64,000 nt of DNA, taken from positions 248,001 to 312,000 of the forward strand of contig CAVZJU010000009.1 in NCBI GenBank assembly GCA_963775695.1, given 5' to 3'. The position numbers and the translations under genes were made by a program. How positions within the stretch are numbered: position 1 is the first letter of the stretch; each line of letters starts with the position of its first letter. Below are positions 24,831 to 33,144 of this stretch, in pieces. The notes under the pieces were generated by a model, which was not told the origin of the DNA, ran no database searches, and saw only the letters and a list, made by a program, of their open reading frames with translations. The DNA comes from DATBLE01 sp963775695 (lineage in GTDB: Bacteria; Actinomycetota; Thermoleophilia; Gaiellales; Gaiellaceae).

Positions 24831-26189
24831 GTGAGCCCGCAACGGCGAACCGCGTTCGTCTCGGTCTGGGCAGCCTGCGCGCTGCTCGCCCTCAAGCTCG
24901 GCGCCGGCGTCGCGAGCGGCTCGCTCGGCCTCGTCTCGGAGGCACTGCACTCGGGCACCGACCTGGTCGCCGCGCTCCTGACGTTTTTCGCGGTCGGAGT
25001 CGCGGTGCGCCCGGCAGACGAGCAGCACCAGTACGGCCACGGCAAGGCGGAGCACCTGGCGGCGCTCTTCGAGGCGGGTGCGCTCGCCCTCGTGAGCGTC
25101 GGCGTCGCCGGTCTCGCGGTCGCGCGGCTGGCCGGCTGGATCCACATCCACGTGGACGCGGCCTGGTGGGCGTTCCTGGTGATCGGCTTCGTGCTCCTGA
25201 TCGACGTCTCGCGGACCGCGATCTCGCTGAGGACGGCGCGACTGTTCCACAGCGCGGCGCTGCTTTCGAACGCGGTCCACTTCGGCAGCGACTTCGCGGG
25301 GTCGCTGGCGGTGCTGATCGGCCTGATCGGCGTGCGTGCAGGCTGGCCGGAGGCCGACTCGATCGCCGCCCTGTTCGTCGCCGCCCTCGTGCTGGGCGCG
25401 GCCCTGCGGCTGATGCGGCGCAACGTCGACGTGCTGATGGATCGAGCGCCGGCGGACGCAGAGGAGGCCGCCCGCAAGGCGATCGCCGGCATCGAGCCGC
25501 CGATCCAGGTGCGGCGGCTGCGGATGCGCTCGGCCGCCGGACGGCACTTCGCCGACGTCGTCATCGCGGTCTCGCCGTCCGCCGCGGTCGGGCAGGGCCA
25601 TGCGGCGGCGGACGCCGTGGAGGACGCGCTCGAGCGGGCACTGCCGGAGACGGACGTCGTCGTCCACGTCGAGCCGACCGACGAGGACGCCGTTCTCCGC
25701 GAGCGCGCCTATGCGGCGGCGATGAAGGTGCGCCGCGTCCAGGAGATCCACAACATCAACGTCCTCCACGTCGACGGGCGCACCGACGTGTCGCTGCATC
25801 TGAAGCTGCCGGGCGAGTCGTCCCTGGAGGAAGCTCATCGCGCGGCCACCGAGGTCGAGCGGGCGATCGCGGAGGCCTTGCCCGGGGTCGACGCCGTCCG
25901 GACCCACCTCGAGCCGCTCACCGAGGAGGCGGAAGGGAGGACGCCTGTGCACGGCGAGGTCGTCGCCGACGCGCAGGCGGTGACGCGCATCGTTGTCGCC
26001 GAGACCGGCCGGCCGCCGCGAGAGCTGCGCTTCCTGGAGAGCGACGACGGCCTGCTGGTTTTCCTTACCCTCGGGCTCGACGCGACCGCGCCGCTCGCAG
26101 AGGCGCACGCCCGTGCGAGCCAGATCGAGGAGCGCATCCGCCGGGATTTGCCAGGCGTGGCCGAGATCATCGTCCACACCGAGCCCTGA
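24831..26189 (+). CDS. cation diffusion facilitator with three C-terminal domains
   Basis: 452 residues. The N-terminal CDF membrane domain has six helices and the metal-site pairs in ALHSGTD and VHFGSD. The usual CDF protein has one cytosolic ferredoxin-like domain of about 80 residues; here three occur in tandem (about 207-285, 288-370 and 375-452), each ending in a similar strand (VVVHVEP, VRTHLEP, IIVHTEP). It should export Zn, Fe or Mn using the proton gradient. TAGCCT lies 7 nt before GTG 24831. Confidence 0.9.
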   Translation: MSPQRRTAFVSVWAACALLALKLGAGVASGSLGLVSEALHSGTDLVAALLTFFAVGVAVRPADEQHQYGHGKAEHLAALFEAGALALVSVGVAGLAVARLAGWIHIHVDAAWWAFLVIGFVLLIDVSRTAISLRTARLFHSAALLSNAVHFGSDFAGSLAVLIGLIGVRAGWPEADSIAALFVAALVLGAALRLMRRNVDVLMDRAPADAEEAARKAIAGIEPPIQVRRLRMRSAAGRHFADVVIAVSPSAAVGQGHAAADAVEDALERALPETDVVVHVEPTDEDAVLRERAYAAAMKVRRVQEIHNINVLHVDGRTDVSLHLKLPGESSLEEAHRAATEVERAIAEALPGVDAVRTHLEPLTEEAEGRTPVHGEVVADAQAVTRIVVAETGRPPRELRFLESDDGLLVFLTLGLDATAPLAEAHARASQIEERIRRDLPGVAEIIVHTEP

Positions 26190-26233
26190 CGGGGCGGACC
26201 CGAAGGTCTGTTCCTCGCCCGAAGCGCCCGGAC

Positions 26234-26239
26234 TAGGCT
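26234..26239 (+). promoter_or_regulatory. -10 box (TAGGCT) before the fumarylacetoacetase-family gene
   Basis: TAGGCT lies exactly 6 nt before GTG 26246, and TTCCTC lies 17 nt further upstream as a possible -35. This predicts a leaderless message for the fumarylacetoacetase-family gene and the oxidoreductase that overlaps it. Confidence 0.55.
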
Positions 26240-26245
26240 CCCGCC

Positions 26246-27067
26246 GTGAAGCTCTGCATGTTCAGTCCGAAGGAGCTCGGCCTCGAGCGCGGCTGGCCCG
26301 GCCGGATCGAGGGCGACCGCGTGATCCAGCTCGCCGCGCAGACGCTTCAGTCGTTCTTCACCGGCGGCGGGCAGGCGCGCGAGCACGCGGAGTACCCGCT
26401 CGCCGACGTGGTCCTCCGCGCCCCGGTGCTGCATCCCCCGGCGGTGCGCGACTTCTACGCCTTCCAGCAGCACGTGAAGACCGCGCGCGCGAAGCGGGGG
26501 GCGGAAGTGCCGGCCGAGTGGTACGAGCAGCCGGTCTTCTACTTCTCCAACCCGGCGGCGATCTTCGGCCCCGAGGACGAGATCGTGTACCCGGAGCCTA
26601 GCGAGGAGCTCGACTACGAGCTCGAGGTCGCGGCGATCGTCGGCGCGGGCGGTGCGATCGGCGGGTTCACGGTGATGAACGACTGGTCGGCCCGCGACCT
26701 CCAGCGCACCGAGATGAAGGTCGGCCTCGGCCCGGCCAAGGGCAAGGACTTCGCGACGTCGCTCGGCCCGGTCGTGGTCACGCCCGACGAGTTCGACGGC
26801 TCGAGCGCGGTGATGGTCGCGCGCGTGAACGGCGAGGAGCGCTCGCGGGGCCAGCTCGGCGACATGCACTTCTCGTGGGAGCGGATCGTCGAGCACGCGG
26901 CGCGGAACACTCGCCTTCTACCCGGCGACGTGCTGGGGTCGGGGACGGTCGGGACGGGCTGTATCCTCGAGCTCCGCGACGGCCGTTGGTTGCAGCCCGG
27001 CGACGTGGTCGAGCTGGAGGTCGAGGGGATCGGCGTGCTGCGGAACACCGTGGGGCCGCGTGGCTGA
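26246..27067 (+). CDS. fumarylacetoacetate hydrolase family protein
   Basis: 273 residues. The FAH fold motifs are present: YFSNPAAIFGPEDEIVYP, the metal-binding Glu pair in SEELDYELEVAAIVG, FTVMNDWSARDLQ, KGKDFATSLGPVVV and GDVLGSGTVGTGCILEL. Between hppD and hmgA it most simply hydrolyses fumarylacetoacetate to fumarate and acetoacetate, though related family members act on other 2-oxo acids. Its 3' end overlaps the following oxidoreductase gene by 8 nt. Confidence 0.88.
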   Translation: MKLCMFSPKELGLERGWPGRIEGDRVIQLAAQTLQSFFTGGGQAREHAEYPLADVVLRAPVLHPPAVRDFYAFQQHVKTARAKRGAEVPAEWYEQPVFYFSNPAAIFGPEDEIVYPEPSEELDYELEVAAIVGAGGAIGGFTVMNDWSARDLQRTEMKVGLGPAKGKDFATSLGPVVVTPDEFDGSSAVMVARVNGEERSRGQLGDMHFSWERIVEHAARNTRLLPGDVLGSGTVGTGCILELRDGRWLQPGDVVELEVEGIGVLRNTVGPRG

Positions 27068-28040
27068 AGTCGCCGTCGTCGGGGCAGGGCTCAACGGGCT
27101 CGCGACCGCGTGGGCGCTCGACCGGAACGGCGTCGACGTCGTCGTCTACGAGCAGTTCGAGCCGGGCCACACACGGGGCTCGAGCCACGGGCGCACGCGG
27201 ATCTTCCGCCTCGCCTACCCGGAGGAGAAGTGGGTTCGATTCGCCCAGGAGGCGCTCGACGGCTGGCGGGAGCTGGAGCGCGAGAGCGGTGAGGAGCTGC
27301 TCGTGCTCAACGGGCTGCTAGAGCTGTACCGCGAGGGCGTGCAGAGCTCGCAGGACGCGTTGGAGGCATGCGGCGCTGCCTACGACCTGCTCACGCGGGA
27401 CGAGACGGAGGCACGGTTCGGCGTCGTGCCGGACCGGGAGGCTCAGGTGCTCTTCCAGCCGGACGCGGGCATCCTCCACGCCGACCGCGCTCTCAGTGCG
27501 TTCGCGCGCGGTCTCCGGATCGAGACCGGACGGCGCATCCAGTCGCTCGACGACGTCGACGAGCCTGTCATTGTCGTCACGGCGGGGCCGTGGGCGCGGC
27601 GTCTGCTCGAGCCCGCCGGCATCGAGCTGCCGGTGGTGGAGACGCGCGAGACGGTCGCCTACTTCCACCTCGACGGCCCGGTGCCGTCCGTGGTCGCCGA
27701 GGTGGTGACGCGCGGTCACGGGTTCTACTCCCTGTACGACCCGCTCTACGGGCTGAAGGTCGGCAGCCACATGCGCGGCTCGCCGTCCGACCCCGACGCG
27801 GAGCGCGGCCCCGACGAGGCGCTGGTGCGGGAGATCGCCGACTGGACGCGCGAGCGGTTCCCGAACGCCAACCCGACGCCGGTCCACGCGGAGAGCTGCT
27901 TCTACACGACCACCGACGACGAGCGGTTCGTCCTGGAGCGGCACGGCCGGATCGTCGTCGGCTCGGCCTGCTCGGGCCACGGCTTCAAGTTCGGCCCGGC
28001 GACGGGGAAGCGGCTGGCCGCGCTGGCGACCTCGGCGTAA
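27060..28040 (+). CDS. FAD-dependent oxidoreductase, sarcosine oxidase-like
   Basis: 326 residues of the DAO family. The FAD-binding motif is VAVVGAGLNGLATAWALDRNG, followed by RTRIFRLAYPEE, an Ala/Gly-rich middle and the C-terminal SACSGHGFKFGPATGK, a hallmark of monomeric sarcosine oxidase and N-methyl-amino-acid oxidases. The Cys in that motif is a candidate site for covalent flavin. The substrate, probably an N-methyl amino acid, is an inference. The GTG start overlaps the FAH gene. Confidence 0.85.
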   Translation: MAEVAVVGAGLNGLATAWALDRNGVDVVVYEQFEPGHTRGSSHGRTRIFRLAYPEEKWVRFAQEALDGWRELERESGEELLVLNGLLELYREGVQSSQDALEACGAAYDLLTRDETEARFGVVPDREAQVLFQPDAGILHADRALSAFARGLRIETGRRIQSLDDVDEPVIVVTAGPWARRLLEPAGIELPVVETRETVAYFHLDGPVPSVVAEVVTRGHGFYSLYDPLYGLKVGSHMRGSPSDPDAERGPDEALVREIADWTRERFPNANPTPVHAESCFYTTTDDERFVLERHGRIVVGSACSGHGFKFGPATGKRLAALATSA

Positions 28041-28077
28041 CGATCGAAGTCTTCGTTCCAATGGAGAGAGGTGCCCC

Positions 28078-28194
28078 GTGAGCAAGCCGTGGCGGCTGTT
28101 TCGGACATGGCAGGGGTCTGACCCTTTCGTGGCCGGAATGGCCGGTGTGAGGCGTGACAAGAGCGTGACGATTCGTCCCGAGCACCGCGGCTAA
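28078..28194 (+). CDS. possible 38-residue basic protein
   Basis: A 39-codon frame begins at GTG 28078 after GGAGAGAGG and ends at the TAA at 28192. The product would start MSKPWRLFRTWQGSDPF and end with a basic stretch including VRRDKSVTIRPEH. It fills most of the 163-nt gap before hmgA, and its stop codon lies inside the hmgA -10 box. No homolog is known to me. It may be a chance frame or a small protein. Confidence 0.3.
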   Translation: MSKPWRLFRTWQGSDPFVAGMAGVRRDKSVTIRPEHRG

Positions 28195-28197
28195 GCT
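28192..28197 (+). promoter_or_regulatory. -10 box (TAAGCT) before hmgA
   Basis: TAAGCT lies exactly 6 nt before ATG 28204, so hmgA is probably transcribed as a leaderless message from its own promoter. Confidence 0.55.
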
Positions 28198-28203
28198 GTC
28201 GCC

Positions 28204-29409
28204 ATGCCGATGTACCAGCGGCTCGGCGACGTTCCGCGCAAGCGGCACATCCAGTTCCGTGACAACGGGACGCTGCTGAACGAGGAGGTCTTCGGGCTCG
28301 AGGGGTTCTCGGGGAACGAGTCGATCCTCTACCACCTCCAGTCGCCCGTGCGGATCCGCGAGCTCGGCGACTTCGAGCCGATCGAGCGCGAGGAGTGGGT
28401 ACCCGACGCGCACGCGCACCGGCATTTCCGCACGTACGAGACGACGCCCGAGGGCGGCGATGCGATCTCGTCGCGGCGGTTGCTGATGTGGAACCAGGAC
28501 GTCGAGATCTCGATCGCCCGGCCGACCGAGGGGATGGAGTTCTTCTACCGGAACGGCGAGGGCGACGAGGTCATCTTCGTCCACGAGGGGGCCGGGACGC
28601 TGGAGACGATCTTCGGCGACGTCCCCTACCGCGAGGGCGATTACGTCGTCGTTCCGCGCGGGACGACCTACCGGTTCGCCAACGGCGGGCCGCAGCGGCA
28701 CCTCGTCTTCGAGTCACCGGGCCTGATCGAGATCCCGCGGCGCTACCGGAACGAGTACGGGCAGCTGCTCGAGCACGCGCCCTTCTACCACCGGGACATC
28801 CACCCGCCCACCGAACTCCGCACCCATCGCGACCGTGGCGAGCACCACGTCAAGGTGCGCGTGCGTGACGGTTACCAGACCTACGTTCTCGACTACCACC
28901 CCTTCGATGTCGTCGGCTGGGACGGCTACGTCTACCCGTGGACGTTCAACATCGAGGACTTCGAGCCGATCACCGGCCGCATCCACATGCCGCCACCGTC
29001 GCACCAGACCTTCGAGGGCCAGAACTTCGTCATCTGCTCGTTCTGCCCGCGCAAGCTCGACTTCGACCCGCTCGCCGTTCCGATCCCGTACGTCCACTCG
29101 AACGTCAACTCGGAGGAGATGATCTACTACGTCTCCGGCAACTTCTCGTCGCGGAAGGCGGTCGACGTCGGCTCGGTCACCCTGCATCCGTCGGGCATCC
29201 CGCACGGGCCGCACCCGGGGTTGGCGGAGAAGTCGATCGGGCTGACGGAGACGCACGAGCTGGCGGTGATGTGCGACACCTTTCACCCGCTGCGGCTGAC
29301 GGCGTTCGCGCGCGGCCTCGACGACGGGACGTACGCCTACTCCTGGTACGAGGAGCCGGGTGTCGCGACTGCTGACGAAGACCCCGCCGGAGTGACATCG
29401 CACCTCTGA
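28204..29409 (+). CDS. hmgA: homogentisate 1,2-dioxygenase
   Basis: 401 residues. Cupin-type domains carry EFFYRNGEGDEVIFVHEGAG and DYVVVPRGTTYRF in the N-terminal half; the iron site region is PYVHSNVNSEEMIYYVSGNF and LHPSGIPHGPHPG, giving the His/Glu ligands, and the protein ends with SWYEEPG. It opens homogentisate to maleylacetoacetate in tyrosine breakdown. The downstream HAD gene overlaps its TGA, so the two are translated together. Confidence 0.94.
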   Translation: MPMYQRLGDVPRKRHIQFRDNGTLLNEEVFGLEGFSGNESILYHLQSPVRIRELGDFEPIEREEWVPDAHAHRHFRTYETTPEGGDAISSRRLLMWNQDVEISIARPTEGMEFFYRNGEGDEVIFVHEGAGTLETIFGDVPYREGDYVVVPRGTTYRFANGGPQRHLVFESPGLIEIPRRYRNEYGQLLEHAPFYHRDIHPPTELRTHRDRGEHHVKVRVRDGYQTYVLDYHPFDVVGWDGYVYPWTFNIEDFEPITGRIHMPPPSHQTFEGQNFVICSFCPRKLDFDPLAVPIPYVHSNVNSEEMIYYVSGNFSSRKAVDVGSVTLHPSGIPHGPHPGLAEKSIGLTETHELAVMCDTFHPLRLTAFARGLDDGTYAYSWYEEPGVATADEDPAGVTSHL

Positions 29410-30026
29410 GGCTCGTCCTCGACTGGGACGGGACCGTGACGGAGGTGGACAGCCTCCACATGGTGCTGCTCCAGTTCGGCGACGTCGGCGTCTACGAGCG
29501 GGCTGAGGACGATCTCGGCGGCAGGCTGACGCTGCACGACGTGATCGAGGTCGAGTTCGCGACTGTCCGGGCGCCGCTCGAAGAGGTGACGGCGTGGCTG
29601 GTCCAGAACGTGCGCGTGCGGCCCGGTTTCGGGGAGCTGGTGGAGCGGTTCCGGCCGCTCGTCGTCTCGAGCGGCTTCCACGAGCTGATCGAACCGGTGC
29701 TCGAGCGCGAAGGTGTGGAAGTCGAGTTGCGGGCGAACCGGCTCGACCCGCGGGCCGACGGCTGGCGGATGCGGTGGCGCGACGAGAGCGTCTGCGCCGT
29801 CTGCTGCGAGCCGTGCAAGCGCGGTTCGGTCGCCGACGGCCCGTTCGTCTACGTCGGCGACGGCTACTCGGACCGCTGCGTGGCGCTCGCGGCGGAGCGC
29901 GTGTTCGCGCGCGACGGGCTCGCCGCCTATCTGGACGAGCAGGGAGTCGCCTACGAGCGGTTCGACGACCTCCACGACGTCGCGCTCGCAGTGGGCAGGG
30001 ACAGCCCCAGAGGGGTCCGTCCCTGA
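29406..30026 (+). CDS. HAD-family phosphatase, MtnX/SerB-like, with apparent CTG start
   Basis: About 206 residues. The HAD catalytic motif is LRLVLDWDGTVTEVDSL at the very N-terminus; motif II is VVSSGFHELI and motif III/IV is VYVGDGYSDRCVALAA. A conserved cysteine cluster CAVCCEPCK lies between. The first canonical start (GTG 29436) would remove the nucleophile Asp, so translation most likely begins at CTG 29406, overlapping the hmgA TGA as CTGA. The substrate is unknown; 2,3-diketo-5-methylthio-1-phosphopentane phosphatases are relatives. Confidence 0.8.
   Translation: MRLVLDWDGTVTEVDSLHMVLLQFGDVGVYERAEDDLGGRLTLHDVIEVEFATVRAPLEEVTAWLVQNVRVRPGFGELVERFRPLVVSSGFHELIEPVLEREGVEVELRANRLDPRADGWRMRWRDESVCAVCCEPCKRGSVADGPFVYVGDGYSDRCVALAAERVFARDGLAAYLDEQGVAYERFDDLHDVALAVGRDSPRGVRP
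29998..30022. repeat. GGGAC...GTCCC hairpin element at 3' end of HAD gene
   Basis: GGGACAGCCCC and GGGGTCCGTCCC face each other around AGA, with one bulge. It overlaps the last codons of the HAD gene and closely resembles the perfect palindrome at 33932-33960, so both seem to be copies of one dispersed hairpin that can serve as a terminator. Confidence 0.5.
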
Positions 30027-30038
30027 AGAGTCGCCGCG

Positions 30039-30851
30039 GTGCCGCTGCTCCCGGTCCCCCAGCCGTACGACTTCGAGATCTCGACCGAGCGCTTCCGAGC
30101 GTTCGGGCCCGACTATGCGAACCTCTGGCACGAGGGCGGGCTGCTCCGCGTCGTCGGCGGGCGGGAGGTGCGGATCGAGGCGGCGCCGGGGGGCGTGCTC
30201 GTGGAGCCGCTCGACGCGCAGATCGAGGCCGAGGTCAGGAGGCTGCTCGGGCTGCCGTTCGACCTCGACGCCTTCTACCGCTGGGCGCGGCGGGCCGATC
30301 CGGTCGCCCGCCGGTTGGCGTCCGCGCTCTCGGGCTTTCGGCCACCGCTCGCCCCGAGCCCGTTCGAGAGCCTCGTCACCTCGATCAGCGCGCAGCAGGT
30401 CTCGCTCTTCGCCGCGTTCGCGATCCGCAACCGGCTGATCGAGCGCTTCGGGGAGCGCGGCGAGCACGCCTTCTCCTTTCCGACTCGAGCGCGTCTCGCA
30501 GCCGCGAGCGAGGACGAGCTCTTCGCGCTCGGCTTCTCCCGCCGCAAGGCCGAGTACGTCGTCGGCCTCGTCGGATCGGACCTCGACCTCGACGCGCTGG
30601 CCGCGCTCCCGGACGGCGAGGTCAAGGCGCGGATCACGGCGCTGCGCGGGCTGGGGGAGTGGACCGCCGATTGGTTCCTCGCCCGGCACCTCGCCCGGCC
30701 GCGCGCCTGGGCGCCGGGCGACCTCGGCGTGCGCAAGGCGATCGCCGCGTTCTATGGTGACGAGGATCCACGCACCGTCGTCGAGCGATTCGACCCCTTC
30801 CAGAACCTGACCGTCCATTACCTGTTGACCGGAGCGAGAGTGCTCGGATGA
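30039..30851 (+). CDS. DNA-3-methyladenine glycosylase II (AlkA-like)
   Basis: 270 residues. An AlkA N-terminal-type domain precedes the HhH-GPD fold: FESLVTSISAQQVSLFAA, the hairpin ITALRGLGEWTADWFLAR and the catalytic Asp in WAPGDLGVRKA. It excises alkylated bases in base-excision repair. The stop overlaps the next start as ATGA. GTG 30039 is the best start; no strong ribosome site is visible. Confidence 0.9.
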   Translation: MPLLPVPQPYDFEISTERFRAFGPDYANLWHEGGLLRVVGGREVRIEAAPGGVLVEPLDAQIEAEVRRLLGLPFDLDAFYRWARRADPVARRLASALSGFRPPLAPSPFESLVTSISAQQVSLFAAFAIRNRLIERFGERGEHAFSFPTRARLAAASEDELFALGFSRRKAEYVVGLVGSDLDLDALAALPDGEVKARITALRGLGEWTADWFLARHLARPRAWAPGDLGVRKAIAAFYGDEDPRTVVERFDPFQNLTVHYLLTGARVLG

Positions 30852-30898
30852 GAGACGAAGCCGAACACAAAGCCGACAGCGCCGCAGGCGTCAATGTC
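30848..30898 (+). repeat. in-frame N-terminal repeat, copy 1
   Basis: This begins ATGAGAGACGAAGCCGAAC and codes MRDEAEHKADS, then resumes with GCAGGCGTCAATGTC. Copies at 33118 and, on the minus strand, 36392 share the first 18 nt almost exactly and a similar end, while the unrelated protein domains begin just after it. Confidence 0.75.
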
Positions 30899-31855
30899 AG
30901 ACTCGCCACCGAGGCCGATGAGGCCAAGCTGCGCGAGCTCTGGGAGGAGTTCGAGGTGGAGATCCCGGCACCGCCCGAGTTCGTCGAGACATGGGAGGAG
31001 GAGTGGCAGGACGTCGCAGCCGACATCGGCGGCCGCGGGGTCGTCTATCTCGCCGAGGACGAGGAGGGCGCGGCCGGCGCCGTGCGGGCGACCACGCTCC
31101 CGGGCGACGTCTGGCACGTCGTGTTCGCCCACGTCCGCCCACGCCTGCGCCGGCAGGGCGTGCTCAAGCAGCTGATGGAACCGGTGCTGGAGGAGGGCCG
31201 CAGCCGTGGCTCGACGCGGGTCACGCTCGACGTGATGGCCGCCAACCACGTGGGTGTGACCGCCTGGAGGCGGCTCGGCTTCGAGCCAGAGAAGCTGTAC
31301 ATGGCGGCGTCGCTGGACGTCGTCGCCGAACGGACCGGAGGCGGGCAACACCGGCCGTCACACGGCGCCCTCTTCGTGCAGACCGACGATCACGACAAGG
31401 TCGAGCAGGCCGTCGCCAAGTACCTGCCACGGATCGGCCGGTCGGCCGAGACCACCGTTGCCCAGCCGAGCAACGGCTGGACCCGCGTCGACGACGAGCT
31501 CTGCAGCCGCGACCCCAGGGCGCTCCGGCGGCTCGGCCGCGAGGTGTCGCTCGCCCTGGGGGCGATCGTGCTCACGCTCGGCGTCGAGGAGAGCGCGGTC
31601 GTCCGCTACATCCTCTGGGACCGAGGCGGCGTCGCCGACGAGTACGCCTCGGTACCCGATTACTTCGGCGAGCTCCCGCCGGGAGACGTCGTCGCGCTCG
31701 CGGCCAACCCGACGGTCGCTCAACGGCTGACCGGTGCCGACCCGGCGCGCGTCCGTGCGGTCGCGCGCACCGCCTCCTCGACCGAGGAGCTCCCCGCGCC
31801 CGACGAACTGCACGCGCAGCTGGCCGATGTCCTTGGGGTGCAACCGCTGGGGTAG
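30848..31855 (+). CDS. GNAT-family acetyltransferase with unknown C-terminal domain
   Basis: 335 residues. Residues 1-11 (MRDEAEHKADS) are a repeated tag shared with two unrelated neighbours. A GNAT domain follows (about 16-150) with VFAHVRPRLRRQGVLKQLM for acetyl-CoA binding and NHVGVTAWRRLGFEPEKLY. The second half (about 165-335) has VDDELCSRDPRALRRLGREV and VVRYILWDRGGVADEYASVP and is not assigned. Substrate unknown. Its ATG overlaps the alkA-like stop. Confidence 0.82.
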   Translation: MRDEAEHKADSAAGVNVRLATEADEAKLRELWEEFEVEIPAPPEFVETWEEEWQDVAADIGGRGVVYLAEDEEGAAGAVRATTLPGDVWHVVFAHVRPRLRRQGVLKQLMEPVLEEGRSRGSTRVTLDVMAANHVGVTAWRRLGFEPEKLYMAASLDVVAERTGGGQHRPSHGALFVQTDDHDKVEQAVAKYLPRIGRSAETTVAQPSNGWTRVDDELCSRDPRALRRLGREVSLALGAIVLTLGVEESAVVRYILWDRGGVADEYASVPDYFGELPPGDVVALAANPTVAQRLTGADPARVRAVARTASSTEELPAPDELHAQLADVLGVQPLG

Positions 31856-31868
31856 GCTGAGGCCGCCC

Positions 31869-32441
31869 GTGCTCACCCTCTACGACGCCGACCGCTGCCC
31901 CTACTGCGCCCGCGCGCGCATCGTCCTCGCCGAGAAGGACGTCGAGTACGAGACGGTCACGATCGACCTCTCGAACCGGCCGGACTGGCTGTACGAGAAG
32001 AACCCACTCGGCAAAGTGCCGGTGCTCGAGGAGGACTCGTTCGTCCTGCCGGAGTCGGACGTGATCATGGAGTACCTCGAGGAGCGCTACCCCGAGCCGG
32101 CGTTGCTGCCTGTCGATCCTGGCGCCCGGGCGCAGGTCCGGCTGGCCATCTACCGCTTCGACACCAACCTGGGTGACGCGTACTACGCCTTCCGGCGCCG
32201 TGAGGACCGGGCGGAGGAATGGCTCGCGCACTGCCTCTCGGAGCTGGAGCGCGGTTTCGCCGAGTGGCCGCTCGAGTACGGGCTGGCCGAGATCGCCTAC
32301 GCCCCCTGGTTGATCCGCCTTCGGGATCTGCTCGGCTTCGACCTGGCGCCGTACCCGGCGCTCGAGGAGCGGCTGGGCGAGCTGACCGAACGGCCCGCGA
32401 TCGCCGCCGAACTCGGCGTCGTCGCCGCCCTGCCGAGATGA
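31869..32441 (+). CDS. glutathione S-transferase-like protein with glutaredoxin-type CPYC
   Basis: 190 residues. The N-terminal thioredoxin fold has LTLYDADRCPYCARARIVL, then NPLGKVPVLEEDSFVLPESD with the cis-Pro and substrate-site Glu-Ser, followed by a helical C-terminal GST domain. Most actinobacteria lack glutathione, so the thiol cofactor is uncertain. Given the nearby hmgA it might supply maleylacetoacetate isomerase activity, but CPYC is not the zeta-class motif. It overlaps the hydrolase start by 4 nt. Confidence 0.8.
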   Translation: MLTLYDADRCPYCARARIVLAEKDVEYETVTIDLSNRPDWLYEKNPLGKVPVLEEDSFVLPESDVIMEYLEERYPEPALLPVDPGARAQVRLAIYRFDTNLGDAYYAFRRREDRAEEWLAHCLSELERGFAEWPLEYGLAEIAYAPWLIRLRDLLGFDLAPYPALEERLGELTERPAIAAELGVVAALPR

Positions 32442-33121
32442 AGATCGCCTTCCTGCACGCGTTGCCGTTCGACGGCCGGATGTGGGCGCCCCAGGTCGAG
32501 GCGTTCGGAGGCCACGAGACGTCGGCGCCGACGCTCTACGGACTCGGCTCGAGCTTCGACGACTGGGCGCTGGGCGTACTCCAGACGGTGCCCGGCCGGT
32601 TCGTTGCGGTCGGCGCGTCGATGGGCGGTTACACCGCGTGCGCGGTCGCGCGCCTCGCGCCCGAACGTCTCGCGGGACTGGTGCTCGTCGGTTCGCGCGC
32701 CGACGCCGACCCACCCGAGCGCGCGCCGCTGCGCGAGGAATGGATCAGGATCGCCCAGGAGCAGGGAGGCGAGGGCCTCTGGCAGGCGGCGGCGAAGGAC
32801 TTCTTCGCTCCCGGGACGCCGGACGACGTGGTCGAGGAGGCCCACCGGATCGCCGTCGAGCAGCAGCCGGACGACCTGGTCCGGGCGGTTCAGGCGATCC
32901 GAGACCGGCCCGACTCGGCCGAGGCGGTGACGAGCGGGCTGCCGCTGCTCGTCCTGGGCGGCGACGCCGACCCGCTGATCCCGGCAGACGTCTGTGAGCG
33001 CCTGGCGGCCGCCTCGCCGAACGGGCGCGTCGAGATCCTCGAGGGTTGCGGCCACCTACCGAACCTCGAGCGCCCCGACGAGCTCAACCGGATGCTCGCG
33101 ACCTTCGTCGAGTCACTGTGA
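32438..33121 (+). CDS. alpha/beta hydrolase
   Basis: 227 residues with a short alpha/beta-hydrolase fold. The nucleophile elbow is VAVGASMGGYTACAVA, the oxyanion region HALPFDGRMW, the acid Asp is probably in LVLGGDADPLIP, and the catalytic His in EGCGHLPNLERPDELNRM. It is an esterase or related enzyme with unknown substrate. It sits in a run of 4-nt overlaps (GST, hydrolase, rhodanese), so these three genes form one transcript. Confidence 0.87.
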   Translation: MKIAFLHALPFDGRMWAPQVEAFGGHETSAPTLYGLGSSFDDWALGVLQTVPGRFVAVGASMGGYTACAVARLAPERLAGLVLVGSRADADPPERAPLREEWIRIAQEQGGEGLWQAAAKDFFAPGTPDDVVEEAHRIAVEQQPDDLVRAVQAIRDRPDSAEAVTSGLPLLVLGGDADPLIPADVCERLAAASPNGRVEILEGCGHLPNLERPDELNRMLATFVESL

Positions 33122-33144
33122 GAGACGAAGCCGAAGGCGTCAGC
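33118..33144 (+). repeat. in-frame N-terminal repeat, copy 2 (short form)
   Basis: GTGAGAGACGAAGCCGAA is followed directly by GGCGTCAGC. It matches the two ends of the longer minus-strand copy at 36392 with the middle deleted, and gives the rhodanese the leader VRDEAEGVS. Confidence 0.65.
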
